Source: an uncultured Collinsella sp. (GTDB lineage: Bacteria; Actinomycetota; Coriobacteriia; Coriobacteriales; Coriobacteriaceae). Taken from it: a DNA stretch of 23,716 bases. Positions 8,478-16,247 of the stretch are shown one piece after another. Positions within the stretch are counted from its first letter, which is position 1, and each line of letters starts with the position of its first letter. The notes below the pieces were generated by a model. The model saw only the letters and a program-made list of their open reading frames with translations. It was not told the origin of the DNA and ran no database searches. The position numbers and the translations under genes were made by a program. The stretch is from contig UQEO01000024.1 of the NCBI GenBank assembly GCA_900540095.1, positions 1-23,716 on the forward strand, given 5' to 3'.

Positions 8478-9060
8478 TTATCCGTTGATAATCGAGGCAA
8501 TCTCGCGCAAATCGTCGGCAAAGTAGATGCCGTGCTGGCGCCTCGGGCTCGAAAGCCCCTTATCAATCATGTGCCCGAGCAACGCCTTGAGGTCGTTGTA
8601 GTAACCGTCCAGGTTATACAGGATGCACGGAGAGCTCAGGTGCCCCAACGACACCGCGGACATAACCTCGGCAATCTCCTCGAGCGTGCCCGTGCCGCCC
8701 GGAAATGCGATGAACGCATCGCCGAGCTCGATCATCTTGGCTTTGCGCTCGGCCATGTCGCTCGTCACGATAAGGTCGTCGATTCCGTCGTGTTGAAACT
8801 CTGCCTCGATAAAAAAGCTCGGCTCCACACCCGTCACATGTCCGCCTGCCTCGAGTACGCTATCGGCGAACGCGCCCCTCAGCCCCGATTTGGACTGGCG
8901 CGCTTCCTGTACCGGCGGCCCCCCCCACCGGTCCCGATTTGGACCCGCCGTATACGAGCGCGTGTCCGTTGGCGCCAATCCAATTGCCCAGCTCCTGCAC
9001 TGCGGGCAGAAACGCCGGGTCACTACCGACGCTGGCACCCAGATACACGGTGATATTCAT
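8478..9060 (-). pseudogene. LOG family (TIGR00730) nucleotide phosphoribohydrolase, frameshifted by a 49-nt insertion
   Basis: The two parts are in different frames. The N-terminal part (9060 to about 8933) encodes MNITVYLGASVGSDPAFLPA and ALVYGGSKSG; the C-terminal part (about 8895 to 8478) encodes GAFADSVLEAGGHVTGVEP, the conserved FPGGTGTLEE motif and the family end. LOG enzymes cleave nucleoside 5'-monophosphates to base and ribose 5-phosphate. Between the parts, GTCCAAATCGGG occurs twice, 49 bases apart (8944-8933 and 8895-8884); removing one period restores YGGSKSGLRGAFADS. The inserted DNA contains eight G in a row on the coding strand (8926-8919): losing one G also restores a full frame, with 16 extra residues. 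It is therefore a pseudogene, a slippage-switched gene, or a sequencing error in the homopolymer. ATG 9060 has a strong GAGGGGG ribosome site. It lies 35 bases after the K+ channel gene. Confidence 0.85.
8884..8944. repeat. 12-bp direct repeats flanking a 37-bp insert inside the LOG gene
   Basis: CCCGATTTGGAC at 8884-8895 and again at 8933-8944, with 37 bases between that include C8 (8919-8926). The arrangement resembles either a replication-slippage duplication or a short insertion with target duplication. Confidence 0.85.
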
Positions 9061-9095
9061 TTCAGTCCCCCTCATCGTGACGCGCGGCGCCCGTT

Positions 9096-9521
9096 CTAGC
9101 GTTGGCGGCGGCGATATTCGCGCACGCGGCGCGACAGATCGGCGAGCTCGTCACGATCGAGCTCTTCCAAATGCTCAAGATCGTCCATAAAGCGCGCCAT
9201 GGTGTCCTTTTGGCGCAGTTTAATGAGCGTATTGCAGTAGTTCACCGCCACGCCCGTAAGCATGGCGATATAGAAGATACTGATGACGCTTAGGATAACG
9301 GTAATGCCGCGGGCAACCGGCGTTTCAGCGGGGATATCGCCAAAGCCGATCGTCGAGACCGTCTCAAAGCTAAACCAGAGACCATCGCCAAACGTGAGGG
9401 TCGTGGGCTCGGACAGCCAGACAGCCGTCGAGCAAAGCAGATAGAAAATAAGAAACAGGCCCGTGATGCGTGCAAAGCCAGCCTGTCGCAGCACATCGGC
9501 AAGCGTCCTGAGCTTTTTCAT
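9096..9521 (-). CDS. Two-membrane-segment potassium channel (ion_trans_2 type)
   Basis: A 141-residue membrane protein with two membrane helices (residues about 18-37 and 70-93) enclosing a pore loop with the selectivity filter TIGFGD (57-62), the K+ channel signature. A short charged C-terminal tail (100-141, DDLEHLEELDRDELADLSRR) is predicted to be helical; there is no RCK or nucleotide-binding domain. It probably works as a tetramer. I chose ATG 9521 (MKKLRTLADV) because AAGGGG lies a few bases upstream; the frame stays open 21 codons further to 9584 without a family-like sequence. It is followed by the broken LOG gene in the same direction. Confidence 0.88.
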   Translation of the reverse strand: MKKLRTLADVLRQAGFARITGLFLIFYLLCSTAVWLSEPTTLTFGDGLWFSFETVSTIGFGDIPAETPVARGITVILSVISIFYIAMLTGVAVNYCNTLIKLRQKDTMARFMDDLEHLEELDRDELADLSRRVREYRRRQR

Positions 9522-9592
9522 CGCGACCCCTTCCACGGACAACCAATCACGTTCGCTCGGTATTGTCCCACGCCTCCCCAGCAAACGGAACT

Positions 9593-9646
9593 AGTCATTG
9601 GGGACGTTCTTAAATGACTAGTCAAACAAGAACGTCCCCAATGACT
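9593..9646. repeat. REP-like palindrome, copy 1
   Basis: AGTCATTGGGGACGTTCTT (9593-9611) is followed after 16 bases by its exact reverse complement (9628-9646), a perfect 19-bp stem. The loop contains TGACTAGTCA, itself a palindrome, and ATGACTAGT (9614-9622) is also the reverse complement of ACTAGTCAT at the left edge (9590-9598), so alternative folds exist. A second copy lies at 16502-16555. It sits between the divergent K+ channel and histidine kinase genes. Confidence 0.85.
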
Positions 9647-9670
9647 GCCGGGCGGGAGCGTTTAGCGGTA

Positions 9671-9692
9671 CAGCTGCCGACTGGGCAGGCTG
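9671..9692 (+). promoter_or_regulatory. Short hairpin just upstream of the histidine kinase gene
   Basis: CAGCTGCC (9671-9678) pairs with GGCA-G-GCTG (9684-9692) around a 5-base loop with one bulged G. It ends 14 bases before ATG 9706. Role unknown; it may lie in the leader. Confidence 0.3.
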
Positions 9693-9705
9693 AGCTGGTA
9701 TCCTT

Positions 9706-12543
9706 ATGCGGTATTGTCTCGATTCGTTAGGATTGCATGTGAGAGCTGCCACCGTCCTTCGTTCAGTTATATGTCGCGCCCTGGCCATTGTGCTTGCCGC
9801 GCTTGCCGCACTGAGTTCCATCGCGCCTGTCCAGGCTTTTGCCGATGACTCTAGTCAGCCAGTCAAGACGGTCCGCGTCGGCTGGCTCGTCAACAACGAG
9901 GGCTTCCAGAACGGCACCCCCGGCGAGCGTCTCTCGGGATGGGGTTACGAGTACCTCCAGACCCTGTCGTACTACACGCCCGGCTGGCGGTACGAATACG
10001 TCTCCGGCACCTTCACCGAGCTTATGGACATGCTCGAGGCAGGCGAGATCGACCTCATGCCCAACATCTCCTACTCCGAGGAACGCGCCCAAAAGCTGCT
10101 CTTTTCCTCGAACCCTGAGGGCACCGAGCGCTACTACATCTACGCCAGGCCCGACCGTGACGACCTGGCCAAGGGTGACCCTCAAGCACTCCAGGGTCTC
10201 ACCATCGGTTACAACTCCGGTGTTACGCAAACCATCGTCGGCCAGCAGTGGCTCGCCAACGAGGGAATCGCCTGCACATACAGGGAGTATGACGGAGGCT
10301 CCGTTCTCTTTGACGCGCTCGCAAACGGCGAGGTCGACGCCATCATCATGAACGACACCATTTCGTCGCCCGAGGCGTCGCCCATGTTCTACGTCGGTTC
10401 GAGCGACTACTACTTTGCCGTTCCCAAAAGCCGCCCCGACCTGATGGACAACATCAACTCCGCAATGGCGGCAATCAACCGCGTCAACCCCCGCTATAAC
10501 GACGAGGTCAAATCGAACTATTCAGCGCAAAACAGCGGATCATCCTCGCTCACCGGCGATGAGCGCGCCTGGCTCAAGGCGAACAACAGCACCATCACGC
10601 TCGGCTACATTACGGGCAAACTCCCCTACTGCAACGAAGACGAAGACAGCAAAATGGAAGGCTCGCTCGCATCGCTTGCGACGACGTTGCACGATATATT
10701 TGGCATTACGGTCAAAACCGTCGCCTTTGATAGCTACAAGATGATGTCAAAGGCCCTGTCAAAGGGAAGCATAGACGTCGCGCTGCCGGTATACCGAGAT
10801 TACTGGTTTGCCGAGCAATCAGGCGTTGTGCAGTCGGTATCGTTGGGGACCATATCCCTCACCGCCATCCACAGCGGAAGCAACCTGAACAAAGATCTTC
10901 AGAACATCGCCTGTACCAAATCATCGTTTATCAACCGAAACGTACTTGAAAGTCTGTTCCCCACAGCGACCGTGACCGAATACCGATCCGACGATGAAGC
11001 GTTCGACGCCCTCAGGAGGGGAACGGCGCGCTGCGTCGTCGCTCCCAGTTCACGCGTAAAAACCCTCGGCGATCGTTATGATCTCGAGGACTGCGAGACG
11101 GTCGAGCTCCCTGACACCTGCGAGCTCTCGTGCTGGATTTCGCGCGGAAAGCCCGAGCTGCTGGGAATCATCAACAAGGGCATCGTCAATGCCGGAGAAT
11201 CGCTCTCCGCAAGCAATTACTCCTCCACGTCGTACACGGCCCAGGAATCCAACACGCTTCAATTCCTTTATCGCAACCGCACCGCCGTTGCCTCCACCCT
11301 CATCGGTATGTTGTCGGTCAGCATCGTCCTGCTCATCTGGGCGCTCGTGCGCGCTCGAACCGAGCGCGAAAAAGCCGACGCCGCCAACGCCGCTAAGACG
11401 GCATTCCTCACGCGCATGAGCCACGACATCCGTACGCCGCTCAACGGCATCCTGGGCCTTATCGATATCGAGGAATTGAAGGAAGGCGATATCCAGGTCG
11501 CCCGCGAAAGCCGCGCCAAGGCTCGTGTTGCCGCCAATCACCTGCTCTCGCTGATTAACGACATCCTCGAGATGGGCAAAATCGAAGACCGCAAGATAAC
11601 ACTGGAACATGCGCCTTTTAACCTCAAAGAGCTCTGTGACAATACGCTGGTTCTGTGCAAGCTCCGCGCATCCGATAACGGCATCACCATGCAGGACAAT
11701 AGTCTGCCATACACCACGGGGCCATACATGGTCGGCAGTCCCACCCATATCCGACAGATCATGATCAACCTGTTAGACAACAGCATTAAGTACAACAAGC
11801 ACGGCGGCTCCGTCACCTTTAGCTCAAAGACCAAGCCACTCGATAACGGGCGCGCGCTCTTTTGCTTTAGCGTTTCGGATACCGGCATTGGCATGACTTC
11901 CAAGTTTTTAAAGCATATCTATGAGCCGTTTGCCCAAGAAGGTAACGATGCGCGTAGCAAGTTCCAAGGAACCGGCATGGGCATGCCAATCGTCAAGTCG
12001 ATTATTGAACTGATGGGCGGCACCATCGAAGTCACCAGCGAGCTCCATGCGGGCACCTCGTTCTACGTGGAGATTCCGCTCGATATCGACAAGAACCCCC
12101 AGGCGCGGGCGAATACGGTCGAGGGGGCGCTCGACTGCTCGCTCGCCGACATGAACGTACTGCTCGCCGAAGACAACGAATTGAATGCCGAGATTGCCCA
12201 GGCGCTGCTAGAATCCGAGGGCGTCGTGGTCACCCGCGCCGCCAACGGCAACGAAGTCGTCGATCTGTACCTATCGCATCCCGCCGGCAGCTTCGATGCG
12301 ATCCTGATGGACATTATGATGCCGGACATGGACGGTTACGAGGCAACCCGCGCGATTCGCCTGAGCGAGAAGGTCGATGCAGCCGATATCCCCATCATCG
12401 CGCTCACCGCCAATGCCTTTGCCGAGGACGCCAAGGCGGCACACGACGCCGGCATGAACGCCCATCTATCCAAACCGCTCGACTTTAACAAGCTCAAAAA
12501 CATACTCGCCCGCATCAAGAGAAACGGATCCGTTTCGCTATAG
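9706..12543 (+). CDS. BvgS-like hybrid sensor histidine kinase with two periplasmic solute-binding domains
   Basis: A 945-residue membrane sensor. Order: signal peptide (to about residue 47, AFADD), a first family-3 solute-binding domain (about 50-280, with FTELMDMLEAGEIDLMPNIS), a second more diverged one (about 285-515), a membrane helix (526-549), HisKA with phospho-acceptor H573 in SHDIRTPLNG, HATPase_c with N688/N692, DTGIGM (725-730) and GTGMGMPIVKS, then a receiver domain (816-940) with D869 in ILMDIMMPDMDG. There is no HPt domain and no DNA-binding output, so a separate phosphotransfer partner is expected elsewhere. The double binding-protein sensor suggests detection of an amino acid or similar ligand. 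Start is uncertain: ATG 9706 has no good ribosome site, while GTG 9739 has AGGA 6 bases upstream and gives a more compact signal peptide. Confidence 0.92.
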   Translation: MRYCLDSLGLHVRAATVLRSVICRALAIVLAALAALSSIAPVQAFADDSSQPVKTVRVGWLVNNEGFQNGTPGERLSGWGYEYLQTLSYYTPGWRYEYVSGTFTELMDMLEAGEIDLMPNISYSEERAQKLLFSSNPEGTERYYIYARPDRDDLAKGDPQALQGLTIGYNSGVTQTIVGQQWLANEGIACTYREYDGGSVLFDALANGEVDAIIMNDTISSPEASPMFYVGSSDYYFAVPKSRPDLMDNINSAMAAINRVNPRYNDEVKSNYSAQNSGSSSLTGDERAWLKANNSTITLGYITGKLPYCNEDEDSKMEGSLASLATTLHDIFGITVKTVAFDSYKMMSKALSKGSIDVALPVYRDYWFAEQSGVVQSVSLGTISLTAIHSGSNLNKDLQNIACTKSSFINRNVLESLFPTATVTEYRSDDEAFDALRRGTARCVVAPSSRVKTLGDRYDLEDCETVELPDTCELSCWISRGKPELLGIINKGIVNAGESLSASNYSSTSYTAQESNTLQFLYRNRTAVASTLIGMLSVSIVLLIWALVRARTEREKADAANAAKTAFLTRMSHDIRTPLNGILGLIDIEELKEGDIQVARESRAKARVAANHLLSLINDILEMGKIEDRKITLEHAPFNLKELCDNTLVLCKLRASDNGITMQDNSLPYTTGPYMVGSPTHIRQIMINLLDNSIKYNKHGGSVTFSSKTKPLDNGRALFCFSVSDTGIGMTSKFLKHIYEPFAQEGNDARSKFQGTGMGMPIVKSIIELMGGTIEVTSELHAGTSFYVEIPLDIDKNPQARANTVEGALDCSLADMNVLLAEDNELNAEIAQALLESEGVVVTRAANGNEVVDLYLSHPAGSFDAILMDIMMPDMDGYEATRAIRLSEKVDAADIPIIALTANAFAEDAKAAHDAGMNAHLSKPLDFNKLKNILARIKRNGSVSL

Positions 12544-12585
12544 TTTGTGCTCAACCACCACGCACGACCAGAAAGGAAGCCAACG

Positions 12586-13065
12586 ATGTTTAGACCCTTA
12601 CGTCGAAAGAAACGCGCCATCACTGACGAGGAAGCGCGCGAACTGCTCACTACCTGCAAGCGCGGCGTCTTTGCCGTCAACGGCGACGATGGCTACCCGT
12701 ACGCCATTCCCGTCAACTACTTCTTTGACGCCGAGCACGACAAGATCTATTTCCATGGCGCCAAAGCCGGCCACAAGGTCGACGCACTCAAGCGCGATGA
12801 CAAGGTCTGCTTTACCGTTTACGGCAACGAGTGGTACAAGGACGGTGACTGGGCTCCCTACGTTATGAGCACCGTGGTCTTTGGCCGCTGCCGCTTGGCG
12901 AATGACACCCCCGCGTTTATCGAGGACAAAGTCCGCCAGCTCGCCCTTAAGTACTACCCTTCCGCCGAGGAAGTCGAAGAGGAAATCGCCAAAGACATCA
13001 AGGGCGTCCAGCTCTACGAGATTACGATTGAGCATCTTTGCGGCAAGCAGATTCAGGAAAAATAA
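12586..13065 (+). CDS. Pyridoxamine 5'-phosphate oxidase-like FMN-binding split-barrel protein (NimA-related)
   Basis: A 159-residue protein of the PNPOx-like split-barrel superfamily, close in layout to the nitroimidazole-resistance (NimA) and related flavin reductases of anaerobes. Recognisable parts are GVFAVNGDDGYPYAIPVNYFF (about residues 25-45), IYFHGAKAGHKVDALKRDDKV (about 52-72), and TVVFGRCRL (about 103-111). It likely binds FMN as a dimer; the substrate is unknown. ATG 12586 has AAAGGAAG 6 bases upstream; an in-frame GTG at 12547 has no site. It starts 42 bases after the kinase gene on the same strand and may be its co-transcribed neighbour, although no functional link is known. Confidence 0.86.
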   Translation: MFRPLRRKKRAITDEEARELLTTCKRGVFAVNGDDGYPYAIPVNYFFDAEHDKIYFHGAKAGHKVDALKRDDKVCFTVYGNEWYKDGDWAPYVMSTVVFGRCRLANDTPAFIEDKVRQLALKYYPSAEEVEEEIAKDIKGVQLYEITIEHLCGKQIQEK

Positions 13066-13109
13066 ACCTCCGCAGCAGGTCTGCGCCCAATGGTTACAGA
13101 CGCATTACC

Positions 13110-13151
13110 ATGCGGGGCCTTCTAGCCGACCTGGCAGAAGGCCCCGCATGC
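13110..13151. terminator. Strong hairpin between convergent genes
   Basis: CATGCGGGGCCTTCT (13110-13124) and its exact reverse complement (13137-13151) form a perfect 15-bp stem with a 12-base loop. It lies between the convergent split-barrel and aminotransferase genes. Neither side has a T run, so it may act as a barrier or need Rho or other factors instead of being a classical terminator. Confidence 0.6.
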
Positions 13152-13160
13152 AGCGCACAC

Positions 13161-14375
13161 TTACCGTGCATTAAAAACGTAGCGGTCCAGACGGTCGCAC
13201 GCCTCCCTTACGCGCGAAAGCGGCAGCGCCAGATTCACGCGAATGTGGCAGGTTCCGTGGAACGGGCGGCCGTCCTGATACCCGACGCCCACGCGCGCCG
13301 CAGGGTCGAGCAGCCACTGAATATCGCGGCCATGCTCGCGGCACCACTCGGTGCAGTCCAGAAACACCATGTACGTGCCTTGCGGACGCGAATAGGACAC
13401 GCCCTCAAAATGCTCGTCCACGTAATCGCAGAAGTACTCGATATTGCCGGCAAGCACCTGGTTGAGCTCGTCCACCCACTCGTAGCCCTGCGGCTGATAG
13501 GCACCGATAAGCGCATGCATGGAGAGGACATTCATCTCGTTGTAGTGAGTCTTGTTGGACACGGCGCACACGCGGTCGCGCAGCGTCTCGTTATAGATGA
13601 TGTGATAGCTGCCGACCAGACCCGCCAAGTTGAACGTCTTGCTGGGCGCGTAGAGGGCAACCGTGCGCATGCGGGCATCCTCGCTCACCGACTGCGTCGG
13701 GATGTGCTTGTGCCCCGGCAGGATGATATCGGACCAAATCTCGTCCGAGATCACCACGCAATCGTGCTGGCGATAGATGTCCATGGCGCGCTCGATCTCG
13801 TCGCGCTCCCATACGCGGCCGCAGGGATTGTGCGGCGAGCAGAACACCGCGGCATGGATGTGGTTTTGGGCGAGCTTGTGCTCCATGTCCTCAAAGTCCA
13901 TACGCCACACACCCTGGTCGTCGAGCTTAAGCGGACTGTGGACAATGTGATAGCCCGCGGCCTCAATGGACTTGGTAAAGCCGATGTAGGTGGGGCTATG
14001 GACCAGCACCGCATCGCCCGGCTGAACATACGCACGCAGCGTCGACACGACACCGCCCAGCACGCCGTTTTCGTAGCCGATATGCTCCGGCGCCAGGCCC
14101 TCGACGCCATTACGGCGGCTCTGCCATTCGATGATGCGGTCGAAGTACTCGGCGCGCGGGTTAAAGTAGCCAAACATGGGATGCTGAGCGCGCTGAATGA
14201 TGTGCTCCTGGACCGTGGGCACCGTGGCAAAGTTCATGTCGGCCACCCACATGGGAATGCGGTCGAAGCCCTCGTCGGGTGCGTTCGGGGCCATACCGGG
14301 GATCTCACCCCAAGAGTCAACGGCGATGGCGTCCATGCCGTGGCGGTCGATGATTGAAGTGAAGTCGTATTTCAT
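13161..14375 (-). CDS. MalY/PatB family PLP-dependent aminotransferase (cystathionine beta-lyase type)
   Basis: A 404-residue fold-type I enzyme. The N-terminus has IPMWVADMNFATVPTV, the WVADMDF signature of the MalY/PatB group. Other landmarks are SPTYIGF (about residues 123-129), SPHNPCGRVW (about 175-184), the ISDEIWSDI strand, and the PLP lysine K246 in APSKTFNLAGL. Members cleave cystathionine or cysteine (C-S lyase) or act as aminotransferases; several gut and oral homologues make H2S, but the reaction here cannot be fixed. ATG 14375 has GGGAGT 5 bases upstream. TrmO lies upstream in the same direction with a 112-base gap that contains two GCGCCAAA direct repeats and no clear promoter. 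Confidence 0.93.
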   Translation of the reverse strand: MKYDFTSIIDRHGMDAIAVDSWGEIPGMAPNAPDEGFDRIPMWVADMNFATVPTVQEHIIQRAQHPMFGYFNPRAEYFDRIIEWQSRRNGVEGLAPEHIGYENGVLGGVVSTLRAYVQPGDAVLVHSPTYIGFTKSIEAAGYHIVHSPLKLDDQGVWRMDFEDMEHKLAQNHIHAAVFCSPHNPCGRVWERDEIERAMDIYRQHDCVVISDEIWSDIILPGHKHIPTQSVSEDARMRTVALYAPSKTFNLAGLVGSYHIIYNETLRDRVCAVSNKTHYNEMNVLSMHALIGAYQPQGYEWVDELNQVLAGNIEYFCDYVDEHFEGVSYSRPQGTYMVFLDCTEWCREHGRDIQWLLDPAARVGVGYQDGRPFHGTCHIRVNLALPLSRVREACDRLDRYVFNAR

Positions 14376-14487
14376 GCTGGACTCCCGTGCAAAGTTGATT
14401 GTTTTGGTAGGCGTTATTGTCCACCAGCGTGGGCGGTTTTGGCGCGGGGTTTGGCGCTTAATTTGACGGGTGCGGACGAATGGCTGG

Positions 14488-15225
14488 TTAGTCTTGCGCG
14501 TCGTTGACGGCGACTACGGTTAGCTGGGTTTTATCGACCGTAAAAGATATGTCGAGTCCGGCGAAGGCCAGATGATAGGCGCGGTTTGGCTCGTGCTTGC
14601 TGCCCGCGCGGCGCGGATCTTGGCGTAGAACCTCGACCAAGCCAGAAATCTTTGCGGGCGGGACCATATCCTGCAGCGCTTGCGGAAACTCAACATCGAG
14701 CTCTTGCCACGGAGCATCCTCAATCCAGCCGCCGGTCGCATCCGGGTGACAGTCGGCAAATGGAATGTAGGGCTTAATGTCGTAGATGGGCGTACCGTCG
14801 CGCAGGTCGGCCCCCAGCACATGGATGATGGGGCCATCGTCGGTGAACTCGACACGATCGAGCTTGACGCAGGTGAGCCCGATGGGATTCGGGCGAAACG
14901 GACTGCGCGTGGCAAACACGCCCACGCGCTCGGCTCCACCCAGACGCGGCGGACGCACGGTTTTCGACCACTTGGCATTAGTGCCGGACCTGTCCTGCGA
15001 CTTGGCATCGGCAGCTATGTCCTTAGCCGTGCCGCCGGGCGTTCCGTTTTCGAAGCGCCACAGCAACCACAGGTGAGAGAAGGAGTCCAAACCCTCAACC
15101 GCTGCATTGGAGGCAAATTCCGGCTCAAAGACGATGCGCCCCTGCAGATGGGGCGCCAAAAAGCTGTTGCGCGGAATGCCGAACTTCTGCGGCAGGTCGG
15201 TATGTATGTGTGCAATAGGTTCCAT
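14488..15225 (-). CDS. trmO: tRNA (N6-threonylcarbamoyladenosine37-N6)-methyltransferase TrmO (TsaA-like)
   Basis: A 245-residue protein. The N-terminal beta-barrel domain (about 1-150) has FGIPRNSFLAP, the PRQ-like start of the family, then VFATRSPFRPNPIGLTCVKL (the R-x-P-x-R-P-N-P-IGL S-adenosylmethionine-site motif) and DGTPIYDIKPYIPFAD (the D-x-K-PY-P motif). The C-terminal portion with QDPRR and HLAFAGLDISF matches the longer TrmO type. It N6-methylates t6A37 in ACY-decoding tRNAs. No Shine-Dalgarno sequence is found before ATG 15225 or before the in-frame ATG 15234. TACAAT overlaps the latter, placing a possible start of transcription at or near ATG 15225, so leaderless translation is possible. 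A much longer open frame continues upstream to 16086 but only because it runs antisense to the next gene. Confidence 0.9.
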   Translation of the reverse strand: MEPIAHIHTDLPQKFGIPRNSFLAPHLQGRIVFEPEFASNAAVEGLDSFSHLWLLWRFENGTPGGTAKDIAADAKSQDRSGTNAKWSKTVRPPRLGGAERVGVFATRSPFRPNPIGLTCVKLDRVEFTDDGPIIHVLGADLRDGTPIYDIKPYIPFADCHPDATGGWIEDAPWQELDVEFPQALQDMVPPAKISGLVEVLRQDPRRAGSKHEPNRAYHLAFAGLDISFTVDKTQLTVVAVNDAQD

Positions 15226-15258
15226 GCCGGTCATTGTACGGCATGGAGGCATGGGGCG

Positions 15259-15307
15259 TTGCGCGCAATTCTTCGCCGCGGTCGCCCGTCGTGCAACCAA
15301 CGGTTGC
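15259..15307. promoter_or_regulatory. Two palindromes in the trmO / XRE regulator divergent region
   Basis: TTGCGCGCAA (15259-15268) is a perfect 10-bp palindrome. GCAACC (15293-15298) and GGTTGC (15302-15307) are inverted 6-mers 3 bases apart that abut the -35 box of the regulator gene. Either could be an operator for the adjacent XRE-type protein. Confidence 0.4.
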
Positions 15308-15336
15308 TTGGAAGGGCGTCTGCCGCCGCGTATGCT
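15308..15336 (+). promoter_or_regulatory. Promoter of the XRE-TipAS regulator gene
   Basis: TTGGAA (15308-15313) and TATGCT (15331-15336) are 17 bases apart, 30 bases before the start codon, with AGAAAGGAG (15353-15361) as ribosome site. Confidence 0.5.
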
Positions 15337-15366
15337 TAAGCCATCAACCAGCAGAAAGGAGCCGCT

Positions 15367-16194
15367 ATGGCCTTTGCAGAAAAGCTCATTGCCATCCGTC
15401 GCGCCCATCACCTTACCCAAGAGCAGCTCGCCGCCAAGCTCTTCGTCACACGCCAAGCCGTCAGCCGTTGGGAGCGCGGCGAAGTCACCCCGGGCATCGA
15501 CATGATGAAGCTCATTGCCGCCGTGACCGGCGAGCCTCTGTCTCATCTGCTCGAAATGCCCGAGCATTATTGCCAGAGCTGCGGCATGATACTCACGCCC
15601 GACGACTGCGGCACCGATGCCACGGGCGCCATGACCGACCATTACTGCAAGTGGTGCTACGACCACGGCAAGTACACCTACGAGACCACGATGGAGGCGA
15701 TGATTGAGGATTGTGCCCCGCGGCTGGCGCAAAACACCGGCATGTCGCTCGACGAAGCCGTCTCGCTCATGGGCGCCGTCCTGCCGCAACTGGAGCGCTG
15801 GCGCACCGTGCAGGAAAACGAGGAGCGCTACGGTGCCGAGGCGCGGGAGCGCTATGGCAATGAGGCTATCGATGCAGCAAACGAAGCGCTGCTGGACATG
15901 GACCCTCAGACGTGGAACGACATGAAGGAACTTGAACGCGCTATTTTGGGTCAGCTCTCGATTGCCATGGGCGACGGCGATGCGGATGGAAGCGAGGCTC
16001 GCAAGCTTGTCGCGATGCATCGCCGATGGATTGGCCTCAATTGGGGACACGAGCCCCAAGACGAAGCATACCTGGGGCTCGCCCACGGCTATCTTGCCGA
16101 CCAGCGCTTTGTTGACTACTACGACAAGCCCTGCGGCACCAGAGCCACGGCGTTTTTGGTTCAGGCCATCGAGTCTTCGTTGACGTGCGCATAG
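15367..16194 (+). CDS. XRE-family regulator with zinc-ribbon and C-terminal TipAS-like domain
   Basis: A 275-residue protein with three parts. Residues 4-60 are a Cro/CI helix-turn-helix (LTQEQLAAKLFVTRQAVSRW). Residues 67-112 resemble the zf_ribbon_2 zinc ribbon: C69-x2-C72 (YCQSCGMIL), GTDATGAMTDHYC and C94-x2-C97, ending TMEAMIED. Residues about 148-272 resemble the TipAS drug-binding domain of MerR-type TipA regulators: EERYGAEARERYGNEAI, a DMDPQTWNDMKELERAI helix, LVAMHRRWI, LGLAHGYLADQRFVDYYD. TipAS binds cyclic thiopeptides and other multi-drug ligands. It probably acts as a ligand-responsive transcription factor. Its start has an excellent AAAGGAG site. The next gene, a glutaredoxin, follows 53 bases on. 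Confidence 0.82.
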   Translation: MAFAEKLIAIRRAHHLTQEQLAAKLFVTRQAVSRWERGEVTPGIDMMKLIAAVTGEPLSHLLEMPEHYCQSCGMILTPDDCGTDATGAMTDHYCKWCYDHGKYTYETTMEAMIEDCAPRLAQNTGMSLDEAVSLMGAVLPQLERWRTVQENEERYGAEARERYGNEAIDAANEALLDMDPQTWNDMKELERAILGQLSIAMGDGDADGSEARKLVAMHRRWIGLNWGHEPQDEAYLGLAHGYLADQRFVDYYDKPCGTRATAFLVQAIESSLTCA

Positions 16195-16247
16195 ACCGCG
16201 GTGGCTTTGGGTATTTCAATCGAAACCTCAAACCGATTGGAGACCCT

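Noticed and set aside
13038..14357. Open frame of 439 codons on the plus strand opposite the MalY/PatB gene.
   Set aside because: Antisense shadow of a well-defined PLP enzyme; it also spans the strong hairpin at 13110-13151.
15226..16086. Continuation of the trmO frame upstream, which would give a 532-codon protein.
   Set aside because: The added part is antisense to the XRE-TipAS gene and has no family similarity; TrmO proteins begin near MEPIAHIHTD.
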